Shown piece after piece: positions 41,333 through 50,604 of a DNA stretch of 64,000 nt. Under the pieces are notes generated by a model. It had not been told where the DNA came from. It made no database searches and worked only from the letters and a program-made list of their open reading frames with translations. Origin of the DNA: Oscillospiraceae bacterium (lineage in GTDB: Bacteria; Bacillota; Clostridia; Oscillospirales; Ruminococcaceae); NCBI GenBank assembly GCA_900770195.1, contig CAAGJI010000056.1, positions 1 through 64,000 on the forward strand, in the 5' to 3' direction. Position numbers and translations under genes: made by a program. How positions within the stretch are numbered: the stretch's first letter is position 1; every line of letters begins with the position of its first letter.

Positions 41333-42940
41333 ATGAAATATGTATTCGTAACCGGCGGTGTCGTTTCAGGTCTTGGTAAAGGTATCACCGCAGCATCTCT
41401 TGGCAGATTACTGAAAGCAAGGGGGTATAAAGTTACAATCCAAAAATTTGACCCTTATATAAACGTAGACCCGGGTACAATGAGTCCATATCAGCATGGT
41501 GAAGTCTTTGTTACAGATGACGGAGCTGAAACAGACCTTGACCTCGGACATTATGAACGATTTATTGACGAAAATCTTTCAGTAAATAATAATGTTACGA
41601 CAGGTAAAATTTACTGGACAGTTCTTAATAAAGAAAGAAGAGGCGACTACCTTGGCGGTACGGTTCAGGTAATCCCTCACATAACAAATGAAATCAAAGA
41701 CAGAATATATCGTGTCGGCAAACACAGTATGAGCGATGTTGTTATTACTGAAATAGGTGGTACTGTCGGCGATATTGAAAGCACACCGTTCCTTGAAGCA
41801 ATAAGACAGTTTGTTACGGAAGTCGGAAGAGATAATGCAATGTACATACATGTTACTCTTCTTCCATACATCACAGGTTCAAATGAACTTAAATCAAAGC
41901 CTTCTCAGCATTCTGTTAAAGAACTTCTTTCACTTGGCATTCAGCCAAATGTTCTCGTTTGCAGAACCGAACTTGAAATTCCTAAAGATGTTTCTGAAAA
42001 ACTCGCTCTTTTCTGCAATGTAAGAAAAGAAGATATTATTCAGAATATGACAGCCGACTCACTTTATGAAGTTCCGCTTATGCTTGAAAAAGAAGGGCTT
42101 GCTGATATTGTCTGTCATCATCTTAAACTTGAAAACAGAAAACCTGACCTTACAGAATGGAATGCCATGCTTGATATGCAGAGAAGTGCGGACAAAACTG
42201 TTACAATCGGTCTTGTCGGAAAATATGTTGAACTTCAGGATGCTTATCTTTCAGTTGCAGAAGCACTTCGTCACGGCGGTATTGTAAATTATGCAAATGT
42301 AAATATCGAATGGATTAATTCAGAATTTATTACAAGAGAAAACGCTGCTGAAAAACTTGCAGGTCTTGATGGTATTATCGTTCCGGGCGGATTTGGCGAC
42401 AGAGGAATCGAAGGTATGATAGAATCCATAAGATACGCAAGAGAAAACAAAATTCCTATGTTTGGAATTTGTCTTGGTATGCAGATGGCTGTTGTTGAAT
42501 TTGCAAGAAATGTTGCAGGTATAAAAGATGCTAATTCTTCTGAATTTAATCCTGATGGTCCTGACAGTGTTATCGACATAATGGATGAACAGAAAGACAT
42601 CACTGAAAAAGGCGGTACAATGCGTCTTGGTCTTTATCCTTGCAAACTTACAAAGGGTTCAAAGGCACACAAAATTTATGGCGAAGACCTTATCTATGAA
42701 AGACATCGTCACAGATGGGAATTCAACAACACATACAGAACTCAGCTCGAAGAAAAAGGGCTTACAATTGCAGGTCTTTCACCTGATGAACGTCTTGTTG
42801 AAATCGTTGAACTTCCTGATCACCCTTGGTTTATCGGCGTTCAGTTCCACCCTGAATTTAAATCAAGACCAAATAAGCCGCAGAAACTTTTTGCAAGTTT
42901 CATCAAAGCAGCTGTTGAATACAGCCAGAAAAATAAATAA
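41333..42940 (+). CDS. pyrG: CTP synthase
   Basis: Makes CTP from UTP, ATP and glutamine. It has 535 residues. The N-terminal synthetase domain begins KYVFVTGGVVSGLGKGI and has GTMSPYQHGEVFV and EIGGTVGDIES. The C-terminal glutamine amidotransferase shows PGGFGDRG, FGICLGMQM (catalytic Cys) and QFHPEFKSRP (His, Glu). GGAGGAG precedes the ATG. A separate promoter-to-terminator unit lies upstream, and a terminator follows, so it is a single-gene unit. Confidence 0.98.
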   Translation: MKYVFVTGGVVSGLGKGITAASLGRLLKARGYKVTIQKFDPYINVDPGTMSPYQHGEVFVTDDGAETDLDLGHYERFIDENLSVNNNVTTGKIYWTVLNKERRGDYLGGTVQVIPHITNEIKDRIYRVGKHSMSDVVITEIGGTVGDIESTPFLEAIRQFVTEVGRDNAMYIHVTLLPYITGSNELKSKPSQHSVKELLSLGIQPNVLVCRTELEIPKDVSEKLALFCNVRKEDIIQNMTADSLYEVPLMLEKEGLADIVCHHLKLENRKPDLTEWNAMLDMQRSADKTVTIGLVGKYVELQDAYLSVAEALRHGGIVNYANVNIEWINSEFITRENAAEKLAGLDGIIVPGGFGDRGIEGMIESIRYARENKIPMFGICLGMQMAVVEFARNVAGIKDANSSEFNPDGPDSVIDIMDEQKDITEKGGTMRLGLYPCKLTKGSKAHKIYGEDLIYERHRHRWEFNNTYRTQLEEKGLTIAGLSPDERLVEIVELPDHPWFIGVQFHPEFKSRPNKPQKLFASFIKAAVEYSQKNK

Positions 42941-42946
42941 TGCTTC

Positions 42947-42983
42947 AAAAAAGGGAGTCAGCATATCACTGATTCCCTTTTTT
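42947..42983 (+). terminator. Terminator after pyrG
   Basis: A 15-bp stem (42947-42961 with 42969-42983, one G-U) with A and T runs. Its GGGAGTCAGC core echoes the repeat-derived hairpins. The downstream words taattaggaatgaggaatgaat (42984-43004) belong to the same repeat family. Confidence 0.82.
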
Positions 42984-43040
42984 AATTAGGAATGAGGAAT
43001 GAATAATCTGAAAAAATTTCAAATTATTCGCTTTACCCCC

Positions 43041-43069
43041 TTGACAAATTACAAAAAATAGTGTATACT
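43041..43069 (+). promoter_or_regulatory. Sigma-A promoter of ylxM-ffh
   Basis: TTGACA (43041-43046), 17 bases, TATACT (43064-43069). The RNA start would fall within the hairpin GTAAAGTC / GACTTTAC (43071-43090), which then caps the 5' end of the mRNA. Confidence 0.75.
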
Positions 43070-43106
43070 TGTAAAGTCGCTTGACTTTACACCTGAACGA
43101 AAGAGG

Positions 43107-43454
43107 TTGATTTCACTGTATACAAAAAATCTTAGTATGGTCTTGCTTCTTGATATGTATGGTTCGCTTTTGTCTGAAAACAGAAGAAATCTTATGCAGC
43201 TTTACTATGAAGAAGATTTGTCGCTTGGTGAAATTGCACAGATGCATAACATAACACGTCAGGCAGTACACGACAGCATAAAAAAGAGTTCTCAGCTTTT
43301 GAATGAAACAGAAGAAAAACTTCATCTTGCAAAAAAATATGACGTTTTAAGAAAAAATCTTGAAGCAATTGAAGAGAACGCTTCTCTTCTTTCAGAAAGC
43401 AAAGAAAAAGATAATATAATAAAACTTGTACACAGCGGTCTTGAAAATCTTTGA
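43107..43454 (+). CDS. ylxM: YlxM/p13-family DNA-binding protein
   Basis: Protein of 115 residues with a sigma-70 region 4-like helix-turn-helix: LLLDMYGSLLSENRRNLMQLYYEEDLSLGEIA and ITRQAVHDSIKKS (motifs), then a coiled-coil tail. YlxM is found beside ffh in Firmicutes and is linked to the signal recognition particle. The start is uncertain: TTG 43107 touches the AAGAGG site, CTG 43116 has ideal spacing, and ATG 43137 would cut into the conserved helix. It is co-transcribed with ffh, 37 bases downstream. Confidence 0.85.
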   Translation: MISLYTKNLSMVLLLDMYGSLLSENRRNLMQLYYEEDLSLGEIAQMHNITRQAVHDSIKKSSQLLNETEEKLHLAKKYDVLRKNLEAIEENASLLSESKEKDNIIKLVHSGLENL

Positions 43455-43491
43455 TTTTTAAATGTGCTGAAAGTGTTGGGAGGTTTCATAA

Positions 43492-44889
43492 ATGGCTTTT
43501 GATGGTCTTTCAGATAAACTGAATAATGTGTTTAAAAAGCTTAAATCAAGAGGTAAACTCACGGAAGCAGATGTAAACGAAGCCATGCGTGAAGTCAAAC
43601 TTGCTCTTCTTGAAGCTGACGTAAGTTTTAAAGTTGTTAAAACTTTTGTTAACAAAATAAAAGAACGTGCCGTTGGTGAAGAAGTTCTTAAAAGTCTTAC
43701 CCCTGCACAGCAGGTTGTTAAAATAGTAAATGAAGAACTTATTGCACTTATGGGAAATGGGGATACCCGTATAAATATGCCTTCAAAACCGCCTTGTGTA
43801 ATTATGATGTGCGGTTTGCAGGGTTCAGGTAAAACAACCCATGCTGCAAAACTTGCCAAATATTTCAAAAAAGAAGGTCACAGACCGCTGCTTGTTGCCT
43901 GTGACGTTTACAGACCTGCCGCTATTGAACAGCTTAAAGTTGTTGGTGAAAAAGCAGGCGTTCACGTTTTTGAAATGGGACAGATTGAACCTGAAATAAT
44001 TGCAACTCAGGGTCTTCGCTATGCAAGGGACTATGGCAACGACATAGTTATTATAGATACCGCAGGACGACTTCATATAGATGAAAAACTTATGAAGGAA
44101 CTTCAGGTTATAAAAGAAAAAGTTCAGCCGAATGAAATAATGCTTGTAGTTGACGCTATGACAGGTCAGGATGCTGTTAATGTCGCAAAATCTTTCGATG
44201 AAGCAATAGGAATTGACAGTATTCTTATGTCAAAACTTGACTCAGATACAAGAGGCGGTGCTGCACTTTCCGTTCTTTCAGTAACAGGTAAGCCGATTAA
44301 ATTTGTCGGTATGGGTGAAAAGCTTGATGAATTTGAAGAATTTCACGCTGATAGAATGGCATCACGAATACTTGGAATGGGTGATGTTCTTACACTCATT
44401 GAAAAGGCTGAAACGACCATTGACGAAAAAGAAGCCGCTAAAATGGCAAAGCGTCTTGAAGAAAACAAATTCGATATGAATGACCTTCTTGACCAGCTTC
44501 GACAAATTCAGAAAATGGGTTCGATTAAGTCAATTATTTCGATGATTCCGGGAATGGGAAACAAAATCAAAGATGCAGATATTGATGAAAAGCAATTCAC
44601 AAGAATTGAAGCTATGATTCAGTCTATGACAAAAAAAGAACGTGAAAAGCCTTCTATCATCAACCCGAAAAGAAAAAGACGTATTGCAGCCGGAAGCGGT
44701 ACTAAAGTTGAAGATGTCAACCGCCTTTTAAAGCAGTTTGAACAGATGCAGAAAATGATGAAAAAAATGGGCATTAAAGGCAAAAATGCAAAGGGTAAAG
44801 GCAGAAAAATAGACAGACGCACACAAAAAATGCTCGCAGGTATGGATATGTCAGCACTTAAAGATATGGACTTATCCAAGCTTAAATAA
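43492..44889 (+). CDS. ffh: Signal recognition particle protein Ffh
   Basis: GTPase that binds signal sequences and SRP RNA and targets ribosomes to the membrane. It has 465 residues. N domain (1-85), G domain with GLQGSGKTTHAAKLA (P-loop), DTAGRLHID, and SKLDSDTRGGAALS; then the Met-rich M domain (about 325-465) with GMGNKIKDADIDEK and RKRRIAAGSG for RNA binding. GGGAGG lies 9 bases before the ATG. It is followed by rpsP. Confidence 0.97.
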   Translation: MAFDGLSDKLNNVFKKLKSRGKLTEADVNEAMREVKLALLEADVSFKVVKTFVNKIKERAVGEEVLKSLTPAQQVVKIVNEELIALMGNGDTRINMPSKPPCVIMMCGLQGSGKTTHAAKLAKYFKKEGHRPLLVACDVYRPAAIEQLKVVGEKAGVHVFEMGQIEPEIIATQGLRYARDYGNDIVIIDTAGRLHIDEKLMKELQVIKEKVQPNEIMLVVDAMTGQDAVNVAKSFDEAIGIDSILMSKLDSDTRGGAALSVLSVTGKPIKFVGMGEKLDEFEEFHADRMASRILGMGDVLTLIEKAETTIDEKEAAKMAKRLEENKFDMNDLLDQLRQIQKMGSIKSIISMIPGMGNKIKDADIDEKQFTRIEAMIQSMTKKEREKPSIINPKRKRRIAAGSGTKVEDVNRLLKQFEQMQKMMKKMGIKGKNAKGKGRKIDRRTQKMLAGMDMSALKDMDLSKLK

Positions 44890-44954
44890 CTTTTGAAATC
44901 ATGCAAGATTTTGCATTGATATAAATAAAAACAATTAATTTGGAGGAAAATAAA

Positions 44955-45197
44955 ATGGCAGTTAAAATCAGATTAAAGAGAATGGGTGCTAAAAGAGCTC
45001 CTTTCTATCGTGTAGTAGTTGCAGACAGCAGATCACCAAGAGACGGCAGATTCATCGATCAGGTTGGTACTTTTGACCCAACTAAGGATCCGGCTGTTGT
45101 TAAATTAGATGCAGAAGCTGTTAAAAAGTGGATCGGCAACGGTGCTCAGCCAACAGATACTGTTAAGGCTCTTTTAAAGAAGGAAGGCATTCTTTAA
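44955..45197 (+). CDS. rpsP: 30S ribosomal protein S16
   Basis: Small-subunit protein of 80 residues. The family core VKIRLKRMGAKRAPFYRVVVADSRSPRDGR is intact (cited as a region). The ATG at 44955 follows GGAGG; an upstream in-frame ATG at 44940 overlaps the site. Order ffh-rpsP-khpA is standard in Firmicutes. Confidence 0.97.
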   Translation: MAVKIRLKRMGAKRAPFYRVVVADSRSPRDGRFIDQVGTFDPTKDPAVVKLDAEAVKKWIGNGAQPTDTVKALLKKEGIL

Positions 45198-45264
45198 TTT
45201 TTTAAAAGCTTTTTAATGCTTTTGGAAAATGCCTGTTATATTTTATATTCAGGAGGATTTCACA

Positions 45265-45498
45265 ATGAAAGAACTTTTATATTCTATCGTGGCTGGTCTT
45301 GTTGATGACAAGGAAGCTATCGAAATCAAAGAAGACGAACCAAACGAAGAAGGCGTTGTAGTTTTCCATCTTCATGTTGGTCCGAATGATATGGGACGTG
45401 TAATTGGCAAGCAGGGCAAAATTGCAAAAGCAGTTCGTACTCTTATGCGTGCATGTGCTGCAAAGAACAATACAAAAGTTTCAGTTGAAATTGAATAG
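45265..45498 (+). CDS. khpA: KH-domain RNA-binding protein KhpA
   Basis: Small KH protein (YlqC family) of 77 residues that pairs with KhpB and binds many RNAs, affecting cell elongation in streptococci. The KH signature GRVIGKQGKIAKAVRTLM holds the GxxG loop. The ATG at 45265 follows AGGAGG. It lies between rpsP and fbp, and normally would precede rimM-trmD; here fbp is inserted between them. Confidence 0.93.
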   Translation: MKELLYSIVAGLVDDKEAIEIKEDEPNEEGVVVFHLHVGPNDMGRVIGKQGKIAKAVRTLMRACAAKNNTKVSVEIE

Positions 45499-45514
45499 TT
45501 AAATTTTTTTCAAA

Positions 45515-45537
45515 GGGGGTTAATACCCCCTGTTTTT
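45515..45537 (+). terminator. Hairpin after khpA
   Basis: GGGGG T (45515-45520) pairs with A CCCCC (45525-45530), loop TAAT, then TGTTTTT. It is a short but GC-strong terminator. Confidence 0.7.
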
Positions 45538-45557
45538 GTAATACAAAGAGGTGCATT

Positions 45558-47489
45558 ATGCCTGATAAATATCTTAAACTTCTTGCACAGAAATATCCTA
45601 ATTCAAAAGCCGTTGCAAGTGAAATAATAAATCTTAATGCAATAAAAAGTCTTCCAAAAGGCACGGAATATTTTTTCAGTGACCTTCATGGTGAATATGT
45701 ATCTTTTCTCCATCTTTTAAAAAGTGCTTCAGGAATGATATTATCAAAAATAAACCTTGTTTTTGGAAAAAGTCTTTCAACAAAGGAAAGAGAATCACTT
45801 GCTTCCCTGATTTATTACCCTGAACAGAGAATAAAAATAGAAACGGAAAAAGGTAATATGAATGATGACTGGAAAAAAGTTACCATTTACCGCCTTATTC
45901 AGGTTTGCAACTGTATTTCCGCAAAATATACACGTTCAAGAGTAAGAAAACAGATGCCTCCTGAATATGCTTATATTATTGATGAACTTTTGAATGTTAC
46001 AGATGACATAAACAAGGATTTTTATTATGATGAAATAATACGTTCTATTTTGCGTACAAAAACAGCGGAAGATTTTATTATATCTCTTTGCTACCTTATT
46101 CAAAGGCTTTCAATCGATTTTCTCCATATTATAGGGGATATTTTCGACAGAGGTCCAAGACCTGACATAATAATTGATGAACTTATAAAATTCGGTTCTG
46201 TTGACATTCAATGGGGTAATCACGATGTTTCATGGATGGGTGCAGCCGCAGGAAATAAGGCACTTATTGCAAATGTTATAAGAATTGCACTAAGTTACAA
46301 CTGTTTTGACCTGCTTGAAGACGGCTATGGAATAAATCTTCGTGCTTTGTCTGTTTTTGCTGATAAATATTATAAAAATGACAAATGCGGAAAATTCAAA
46401 CCGCATATGCTTGATGCAAATATTTATGATAATGTTGATGCAAATTCAACTGCAAGGATGCATAAAGCCATAACAATTATTCAGCTTAAACTTGAAAGTC
46501 AGCTTATTTCACGTCACCCTGAATATGAAATGGACCACAGAAATATCCTGCCTTCTGTTGATTTCAGAAATAAAAAAGTTACGATTGAAGGTAAAACGTA
46601 CAATTTAAATGATGATTATTTCCCAACAATAGACCCTGATTTCCCTGCCGAACTTTCTGAAGATGAAAAAGAACTTATGGACATTCTTGAGGTTTCTTTC
46701 AGACACAGTTCCATACTACAGAAACATATTAAATTTATTTATTCGTGTGGAAGTATGTATAAAGTATGTAATGAAAATCTTATGTTTCATGGCTGTATTC
46801 CAATGGATGAAAACGGAAACTTTTTATCCCTTAAAATAGGAAAAGAAGAGGTTTCGGGCAAAGCACTTCTTGATGCCTGCAATGATATGGCTTGCCGTTC
46901 GTATTATTCAAAAAGAAATACATCTGAAAGAAAAAATGCAAATGATTTTATGTGGTATTTGTGGTGCGGAAGCAAATCGCCTCTTTATGGAAAAAATAAA
47001 ATGGCATTTTTTGAAAAATATTTCATAGATGATTCTTCTCTCACAAAGGAAATTTATAACCCTTATTTCCGACTTTACGACAATCACGAAATTTTTATGC
47101 GAATTTTCGATGAATTTGGAATAAGCAGAAAAAAAGGTCATATTATAAACGGCCATGTTCCTGTTAAAATAAAAGACGGTGAAAGTCCTGTTAAAGCAGA
47201 CGGAAAAGTTTTTGTTATTGATGGCGGCATTTCAAAAGCATATCAGTCAAAAACAGGAATTGCAGGCTATACTCTTATATATTCATCTCATGCATTGCAG
47301 CTTGCGGAACATACACCGTTTATCCCCGGAGTAAGGCAAAAATCGCCTGTTGTAAGTGATGTTGAAATAATGCCTGAAAGAGTCAATATTGCTGATACTG
47401 ATTTGGGAAATGAACTAAGCGAACAGATAGCTGACCTTGAAAAGCTGCTTAAAGCATACAGAAATGGCGATATTTCCGAAGAATATTAA
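45558..47489 (+). CDS. fbp: Fructose-1,6-bisphosphatase, class III
   Basis: Gluconeogenic phosphatase of the Firmicutes-specific class III, 643 residues. The metallophosphatase motifs are FFSDLHGEY, IIGDIFDRGPRPD, WGNHDVSWMG and later INGHVPVK. The rest is the long helical insert typical of this class. A GAGG site precedes the ATG. It lies directly ahead of rimM with a 14-base gap, so rimM and trmD may be expressed from its transcript. Confidence 0.95.
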   Translation: MPDKYLKLLAQKYPNSKAVASEIINLNAIKSLPKGTEYFFSDLHGEYVSFLHLLKSASGMILSKINLVFGKSLSTKERESLASLIYYPEQRIKIETEKGNMNDDWKKVTIYRLIQVCNCISAKYTRSRVRKQMPPEYAYIIDELLNVTDDINKDFYYDEIIRSILRTKTAEDFIISLCYLIQRLSIDFLHIIGDIFDRGPRPDIIIDELIKFGSVDIQWGNHDVSWMGAAAGNKALIANVIRIALSYNCFDLLEDGYGINLRALSVFADKYYKNDKCGKFKPHMLDANIYDNVDANSTARMHKAITIIQLKLESQLISRHPEYEMDHRNILPSVDFRNKKVTIEGKTYNLNDDYFPTIDPDFPAELSEDEKELMDILEVSFRHSSILQKHIKFIYSCGSMYKVCNENLMFHGCIPMDENGNFLSLKIGKEEVSGKALLDACNDMACRSYYSKRNTSERKNANDFMWYLWCGSKSPLYGKNKMAFFEKYFIDDSSLTKEIYNPYFRLYDNHEIFMRIFDEFGISRKKGHIINGHVPVKIKDGESPVKADGKVFVIDGGISKAYQSKTGIAGYTLIYSSHALQLAEHTPFIPGVRQKSPVVSDVEIMPERVNIADTDLGNELSEQIADLEKLLKAYRNGDISEEY

Positions 47490-47503
47490 AAAGGAGATTT
47501 AGA

Positions 47504-48022
47504 ATGAAAGAAAAAAGCAATTATCTTGAAGCGGGCAAAATAGTTTCAACCCATGGTTTAAAGGGTGATATGAGGGTTGTTTCGTGGTGTGACAGTCCTG
47601 AACTTTTTTGTGAATTCGATATTTTTTATATTGGAAAAGACAAAAAGGAATATGAAGTCAAATCGTCTAAAATACAAAAAAATGTTGTTCTTCTTCATCT
47701 TGAAGGAATTGAAACTGTTGAACAGGCACAGAAAATGCGTGACACTGTTCTGTATATAACCCGTGACCAGCTTGAACTTCCAGAGGGAACATATTTCTTT
47801 GAAGATTTAATAGGTTTGCGTGTTGTGGATGCTGATACTGATTTTGAATACGGAATTTTAAACGATATTCAGAGAACAGGTGCAAATGACATATACGAAG
47901 TAAAAAAGGACGGTGTTTCTGTCTGGATTCCTGCAATTCCGCAGGTTATAGTTAAAACAGATATAGAAAACGGCTTGCTTCTTATTTCTCCTATGGAGGG
48001 ACTTTTTGATGCTCAGAATTGA
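47504..48022 (+). CDS. rimM: 16S rRNA processing protein RimM
   Basis: Assembly factor for the 30S head that contacts S19. It has 172 residues. The N-terminal RimM fold opens LEAGKIVSTHGLKGDMRV; the C-terminal PRC-barrel has YFFEDLIGLRVVD and VWIPAIPQVI. AAGGAGA precedes the ATG. Its last 14 bases overlap trmD. Confidence 0.93.
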   Translation: MKEKSNYLEAGKIVSTHGLKGDMRVVSWCDSPELFCEFDIFYIGKDKKEYEVKSSKIQKNVVLLHLEGIETVEQAQKMRDTVLYITRDQLELPEGTYFFEDLIGLRVVDADTDFEYGILNDIQRTGANDIYEVKKDGVSVWIPAIPQVIVKTDIENGLLLISPMEGLFDAQN

Positions 48023-48713
48023 AATTGCAACTCTTTTTCCTGAAATGTGCGAAACTGTTTTATCAGAAAGTATAATAGGACGTGCAAGAAAAAAAGGAGC
48101 GGTTGAAATACACTGCCGAAACATACGTGACTATTCACAGGACAAACACAGACGTGTTGATGATGAACCATATGGAGGCGGTCATGGTATGGTAATGCAG
48201 GCAGAACCTATTTACAGGTGCTACGAGGCTGTATGTGAGGATTTTGGTGTGAGACCGTATGTTATATATATGACACCAAAAGGCACTGTATTCAGCCAGC
48301 AGAAAGCCATAGAACTTTCAAAGCGTGAGAATATTCTTATAATTTGCGGGCATTATGAAGGTGTGGACCAGCGTATTATAGATGAAATCGTTGATGAAGA
48401 AATTTCAATAGGCGATTATGTTTTAACAGGCGGAGAACTTCCTGCTGTTGTGCTTGCTGATGCTGTTTCAAGAATGTGTGACGGTGTTCTTGCCGATGCT
48501 GAATGTTTTCAGGATGAAAGTCATTATTCAGGTTTGCTTGAATATCCGCATTATACAAGACCCGAAACCTGGCACGACAAAAAAGTACCTGCTGTTTTAT
48601 TATCAGGTCACCATAAAAATATAAGTGAATGGCGTACTTCAGAAAGCATAAAGTTAACAAAAGAACGTCGTCCCGACTTATTTAATGATTTTTTAAAGAA
48701 ATCAGATAATTGA
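48009..48713 (+). CDS. trmD: tRNA (guanine-N1)-methyltransferase TrmD
   Basis: Methylates G37 of tRNAs reading CNN and some GNN codons, preventing frameshifts. It has 234 residues. Family motifs: IATLFPEM, DEPYGGGHGMVMQAEP, and the SPOUT knot GHYEGVDQRI / GDYVLTGGELP, then LEYPHYTRPETW. I chose the ATG at 48009 with GGAGGGA at good spacing; the preceding TTG at 48006 is a poor choice. rplS, usual next gene, does not follow here. Confidence 0.96.
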   Translation: MLRIEIATLFPEMCETVLSESIIGRARKKGAVEIHCRNIRDYSQDKHRRVDDEPYGGGHGMVMQAEPIYRCYEAVCEDFGVRPYVIYMTPKGTVFSQQKAIELSKRENILIICGHYEGVDQRIIDEIVDEEISIGDYVLTGGELPAVVLADAVSRMCDGVLADAECFQDESHYSGLLEYPHYTRPETWHDKKVPAVLLSGHHKNISEWRTSESIKLTKERRPDLFNDFLKKSDN

Positions 48714-48880
48714 CATAATTTTAATAAATACGGCTATTTTTCACTTTTTTTTGTTCATAACAAACGCCGTGTCGAATGATTGATTTTTGTCAATACCTGA
48801 CAAATTTTAATTTAAATTGCTTTTTAATATTCACGAAGATGTAGAAAATTTTGGTGTATTCAAGATTTTTCATAAAAAAG
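48714..48880. other. Intergenic space upstream of ptsH
   Basis: No gene is visible. It contains a single TGTCGAA (48770-48776), identical to the Spo0A-box core, but a lone 7-base match is weak evidence. No terminator was found directly after trmD. Confidence 0.25.
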
Positions 48881-48883
48881 CTG

Positions 48884-48912
48884 TTGACTGATTTCAGAAA
48901 AGTAGGTATAAT
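48884..48912 (+). promoter_or_regulatory. Sigma-A promoter of ptsH
   Basis: TTGACT (48884-48889), 17 bases, TATAAT (48907-48912). It leaves a leader of about 100 bases in which CAGCAGAA can pair with TTCTGCTG, and GTGA with TCAC. Confidence 0.75.
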
Positions 48913-49018
48913 ATTTATATCAGCAGAACACAAGAAGCAAAACAAAATAAAATTTATATCTTTTCTGCTGTGTGACCTGACTCACAGGCAGAAAAAATTT
49001 ACGATTGGAGAGTTAATT

Positions 49019-49291
49019 ATGTTTGTAAAAGATGTAATGGTTCAGAATAAAGTAGGACTTCACGCAAGACCTGCAACTTTTTTTATTCAGAAAGCAAATG
49101 AATTCAAGTCATCAATCTGGATTGAGAAGGAAGAACGCAGAGTTAACGCAAAGAGCCTTCTTGGTATCCTTTCACTCGGTATTGTCGGCGGTACAGAAAT
49201 TAAAGTTATAGCTGATGGTTCTGATGAACAGGCAGCTGTAAACGCACTTGTTGACCTTGTCAGCAGCGGTTTCAGCGATGATAACAGATAA
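49019..49291 (+). CDS. ptsH: HPr phosphocarrier protein
   Basis: Phosphoryl carrier of the sugar phosphotransferase system, 90 residues. His15 (GLHARPA) is the site phosphorylated by Enzyme I, and Ser46 (NAKSLLGILSLG) is the HPr-kinase site used in catabolite control, so both functions are intact. The ATG at 49019 follows TTGGAGAG. It has its own promoter and terminator; ptsI is not adjacent, unlike in many Firmicutes. Confidence 0.95.
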   Translation: MFVKDVMVQNKVGLHARPATFFIQKANEFKSSIWIEKEERRVNAKSLLGILSLGIVGGTEIKVIADGSDEQAAVNALVDLVSSGFSDDNR

Positions 49292-49311
49292 TTTTAGAAA
49301 ATAATTAATAT

Positions 49312-49340
49312 AAGGAGGGTTTGACCCTCCTTTTATTTTT
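49312..49340. terminator. Terminator between ptsH and spoIVB
   Basis: AAGGAGGG (49312-49319) pairs with CCCTCCTT (49325-49332), followed by a T-rich run. It serves both convergent genes; the spoIVB stop lies inside it. Confidence 0.85.
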
Positions 49341-50541
49341 TTATTTCATTCAGCATATTTTCGCAAAATACAGCATATCCTTCCGACGAATTTTTTACAA
49401 ATACATGTGTAACCGCACCTATTATTTTATTATCCTGAATTATAGGACTTCCACTCATTCCGCAAACTATTCCGCCTGTTTTTTCAAGAAGACGGCTGTC
49501 AGTTATTTTTATTACCATATCTTTGGTTTTTTCTTTTGAATTATAATTTATCTTTTTTATTTCAATATCATATTTTTCAGCTGTATTTTCATCAACCGAA
49601 CAATATATAAAGGCTTTGCCCGTGTGAATCTCCTGCTTGCAGCCAAGCTGGAGTTTTTCTTTTTTCGGCAGATTTTCAGAATTTATGCTTCCATATACAC
49701 CGCATTCCGTATTACCGCTTATTACTCCTATTCCCTTTTCATTTGTAAATTCAGCTTTTATTGCACCTGCTTTTCCAAATGAACCTTTTTCTATGCCTTT
49801 TATTTTTACTCCTGACGTTTCACATTCTCCAAAAGGGATAAATGTTCCTGTGTCGCTGTCGCATACAGGATGTCCGAGACTTCCAAAAATATTGTTTTCC
49901 GTATCATAAAAAGTTACTGTTCCTATTCCTGCTGTACTGTCACGAACCCACATACCTATTTCAAAACGTTTGCTGTTTTCTGAAAAAACAGGTGTTATTG
50001 AGGTTTTATATTCTTCTCCGTTTCTTTCCGCACATACTGAAACCGGTTCTCCCTCCGATAAAGCTAAAATATTTTCTATATCTTCAGATGATTTTATGCT
50101 TTTGCCTGAAATTGTTTTTATAATATCGCCTGTCTGAATGTTTCCTTTTTCGGCAGGGCAAATATTCCCCGATGATGACTCAACATTTCCCATACTTGTC
50201 ACAACCGCACCATCTATATGAATTTTAAGTCCGTAAAGTTCACCGCCGGGGATAAGAAATTTTTTATCTGTTTCATTTATATTTATGCTTTTTATGGGTA
50301 TTATTCCAAAAAGTTTCATTTCAGCATAAGATGATGAACTTCTGCTGTTTTGAAATGTGCTTTCTGTGTCATACAATTTATTTTTAACCTCAATTGGCAA
50401 GAAAGTATTTATTCTGAAATTTTTACCATTTTCGCTATACCATCTGTCAGGCATTTTCAAACTGTAATAACATATAATAAGATATAATGCTGTTATTGCA
50501 GATGAAAAGACTGTAAATATCGCTTTTGCAGTTTTTTTCAT
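49333..50541 (-). CDS. spoIVB: SpoIVB peptidase (family S55)
   Basis: Forespore-secreted serine protease that signals to the mother cell to process pro-SigK. It has 402 residues. An N-terminal membrane anchor (about 8-28) is followed by a PDZ domain (ICPAEKGNIQTGDIIKTISG) and the S55 peptidase with GSLGHPVCD (His) and CGMSGSPII (catalytic Ser). The ATG at 50541 has GAGGA nearby. In most Firmicutes spoIVB lies directly before spo0A on the same strand; here it is divergent from spo0A. Confidence 0.94.
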   Translation of the reverse strand: MKKTAKAIFTVFSSAITALYLIICYYSLKMPDRWYSENGKNFRINTFLPIEVKNKLYDTESTFQNSRSSSSYAEMKLFGIIPIKSININETDKKFLIPGGELYGLKIHIDGAVVTSMGNVESSSGNICPAEKGNIQTGDIIKTISGKSIKSSEDIENILALSEGEPVSVCAERNGEEYKTSITPVFSENSKRFEIGMWVRDSTAGIGTVTFYDTENNIFGSLGHPVCDSDTGTFIPFGECETSGVKIKGIEKGSFGKAGAIKAEFTNEKGIGVISGNTECGVYGSINSENLPKKEKLQLGCKQEIHTGKAFIYCSVDENTAEKYDIEIKKINYNSKEKTKDMVIKITDSRLLEKTGGIVCGMSGSPIIQDNKIIGAVTHVFVKNSSEGYAVFCENMLNEIKK

Positions 50542-50575
50542 TTTATCCTCACCTTCTTTTTTAATATATGTATTA

Positions 50576-50604
50576 TATTTTTGCAATTTAAAGTTGATTT
50601 ATAC
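50576..50604 (-). promoter_or_regulatory. Candidate forespore promoter of spoIVB
   Basis: On the minus strand GTATA (50604-50600), 15 bases, GCAAAAATA (50584-50576). This fits the sigma-F pattern GYWTA-N15-GGHRARHTW with one mismatch. spoIVB is forespore-expressed in Bacillus. Confidence 0.45.

Noticed and set aside
48770..48776. Spo0A box TGTCGAA upstream of ptsH
   Set aside because: A single 7-base match in AT-rich DNA is expected by chance, and it is far from the promoter.
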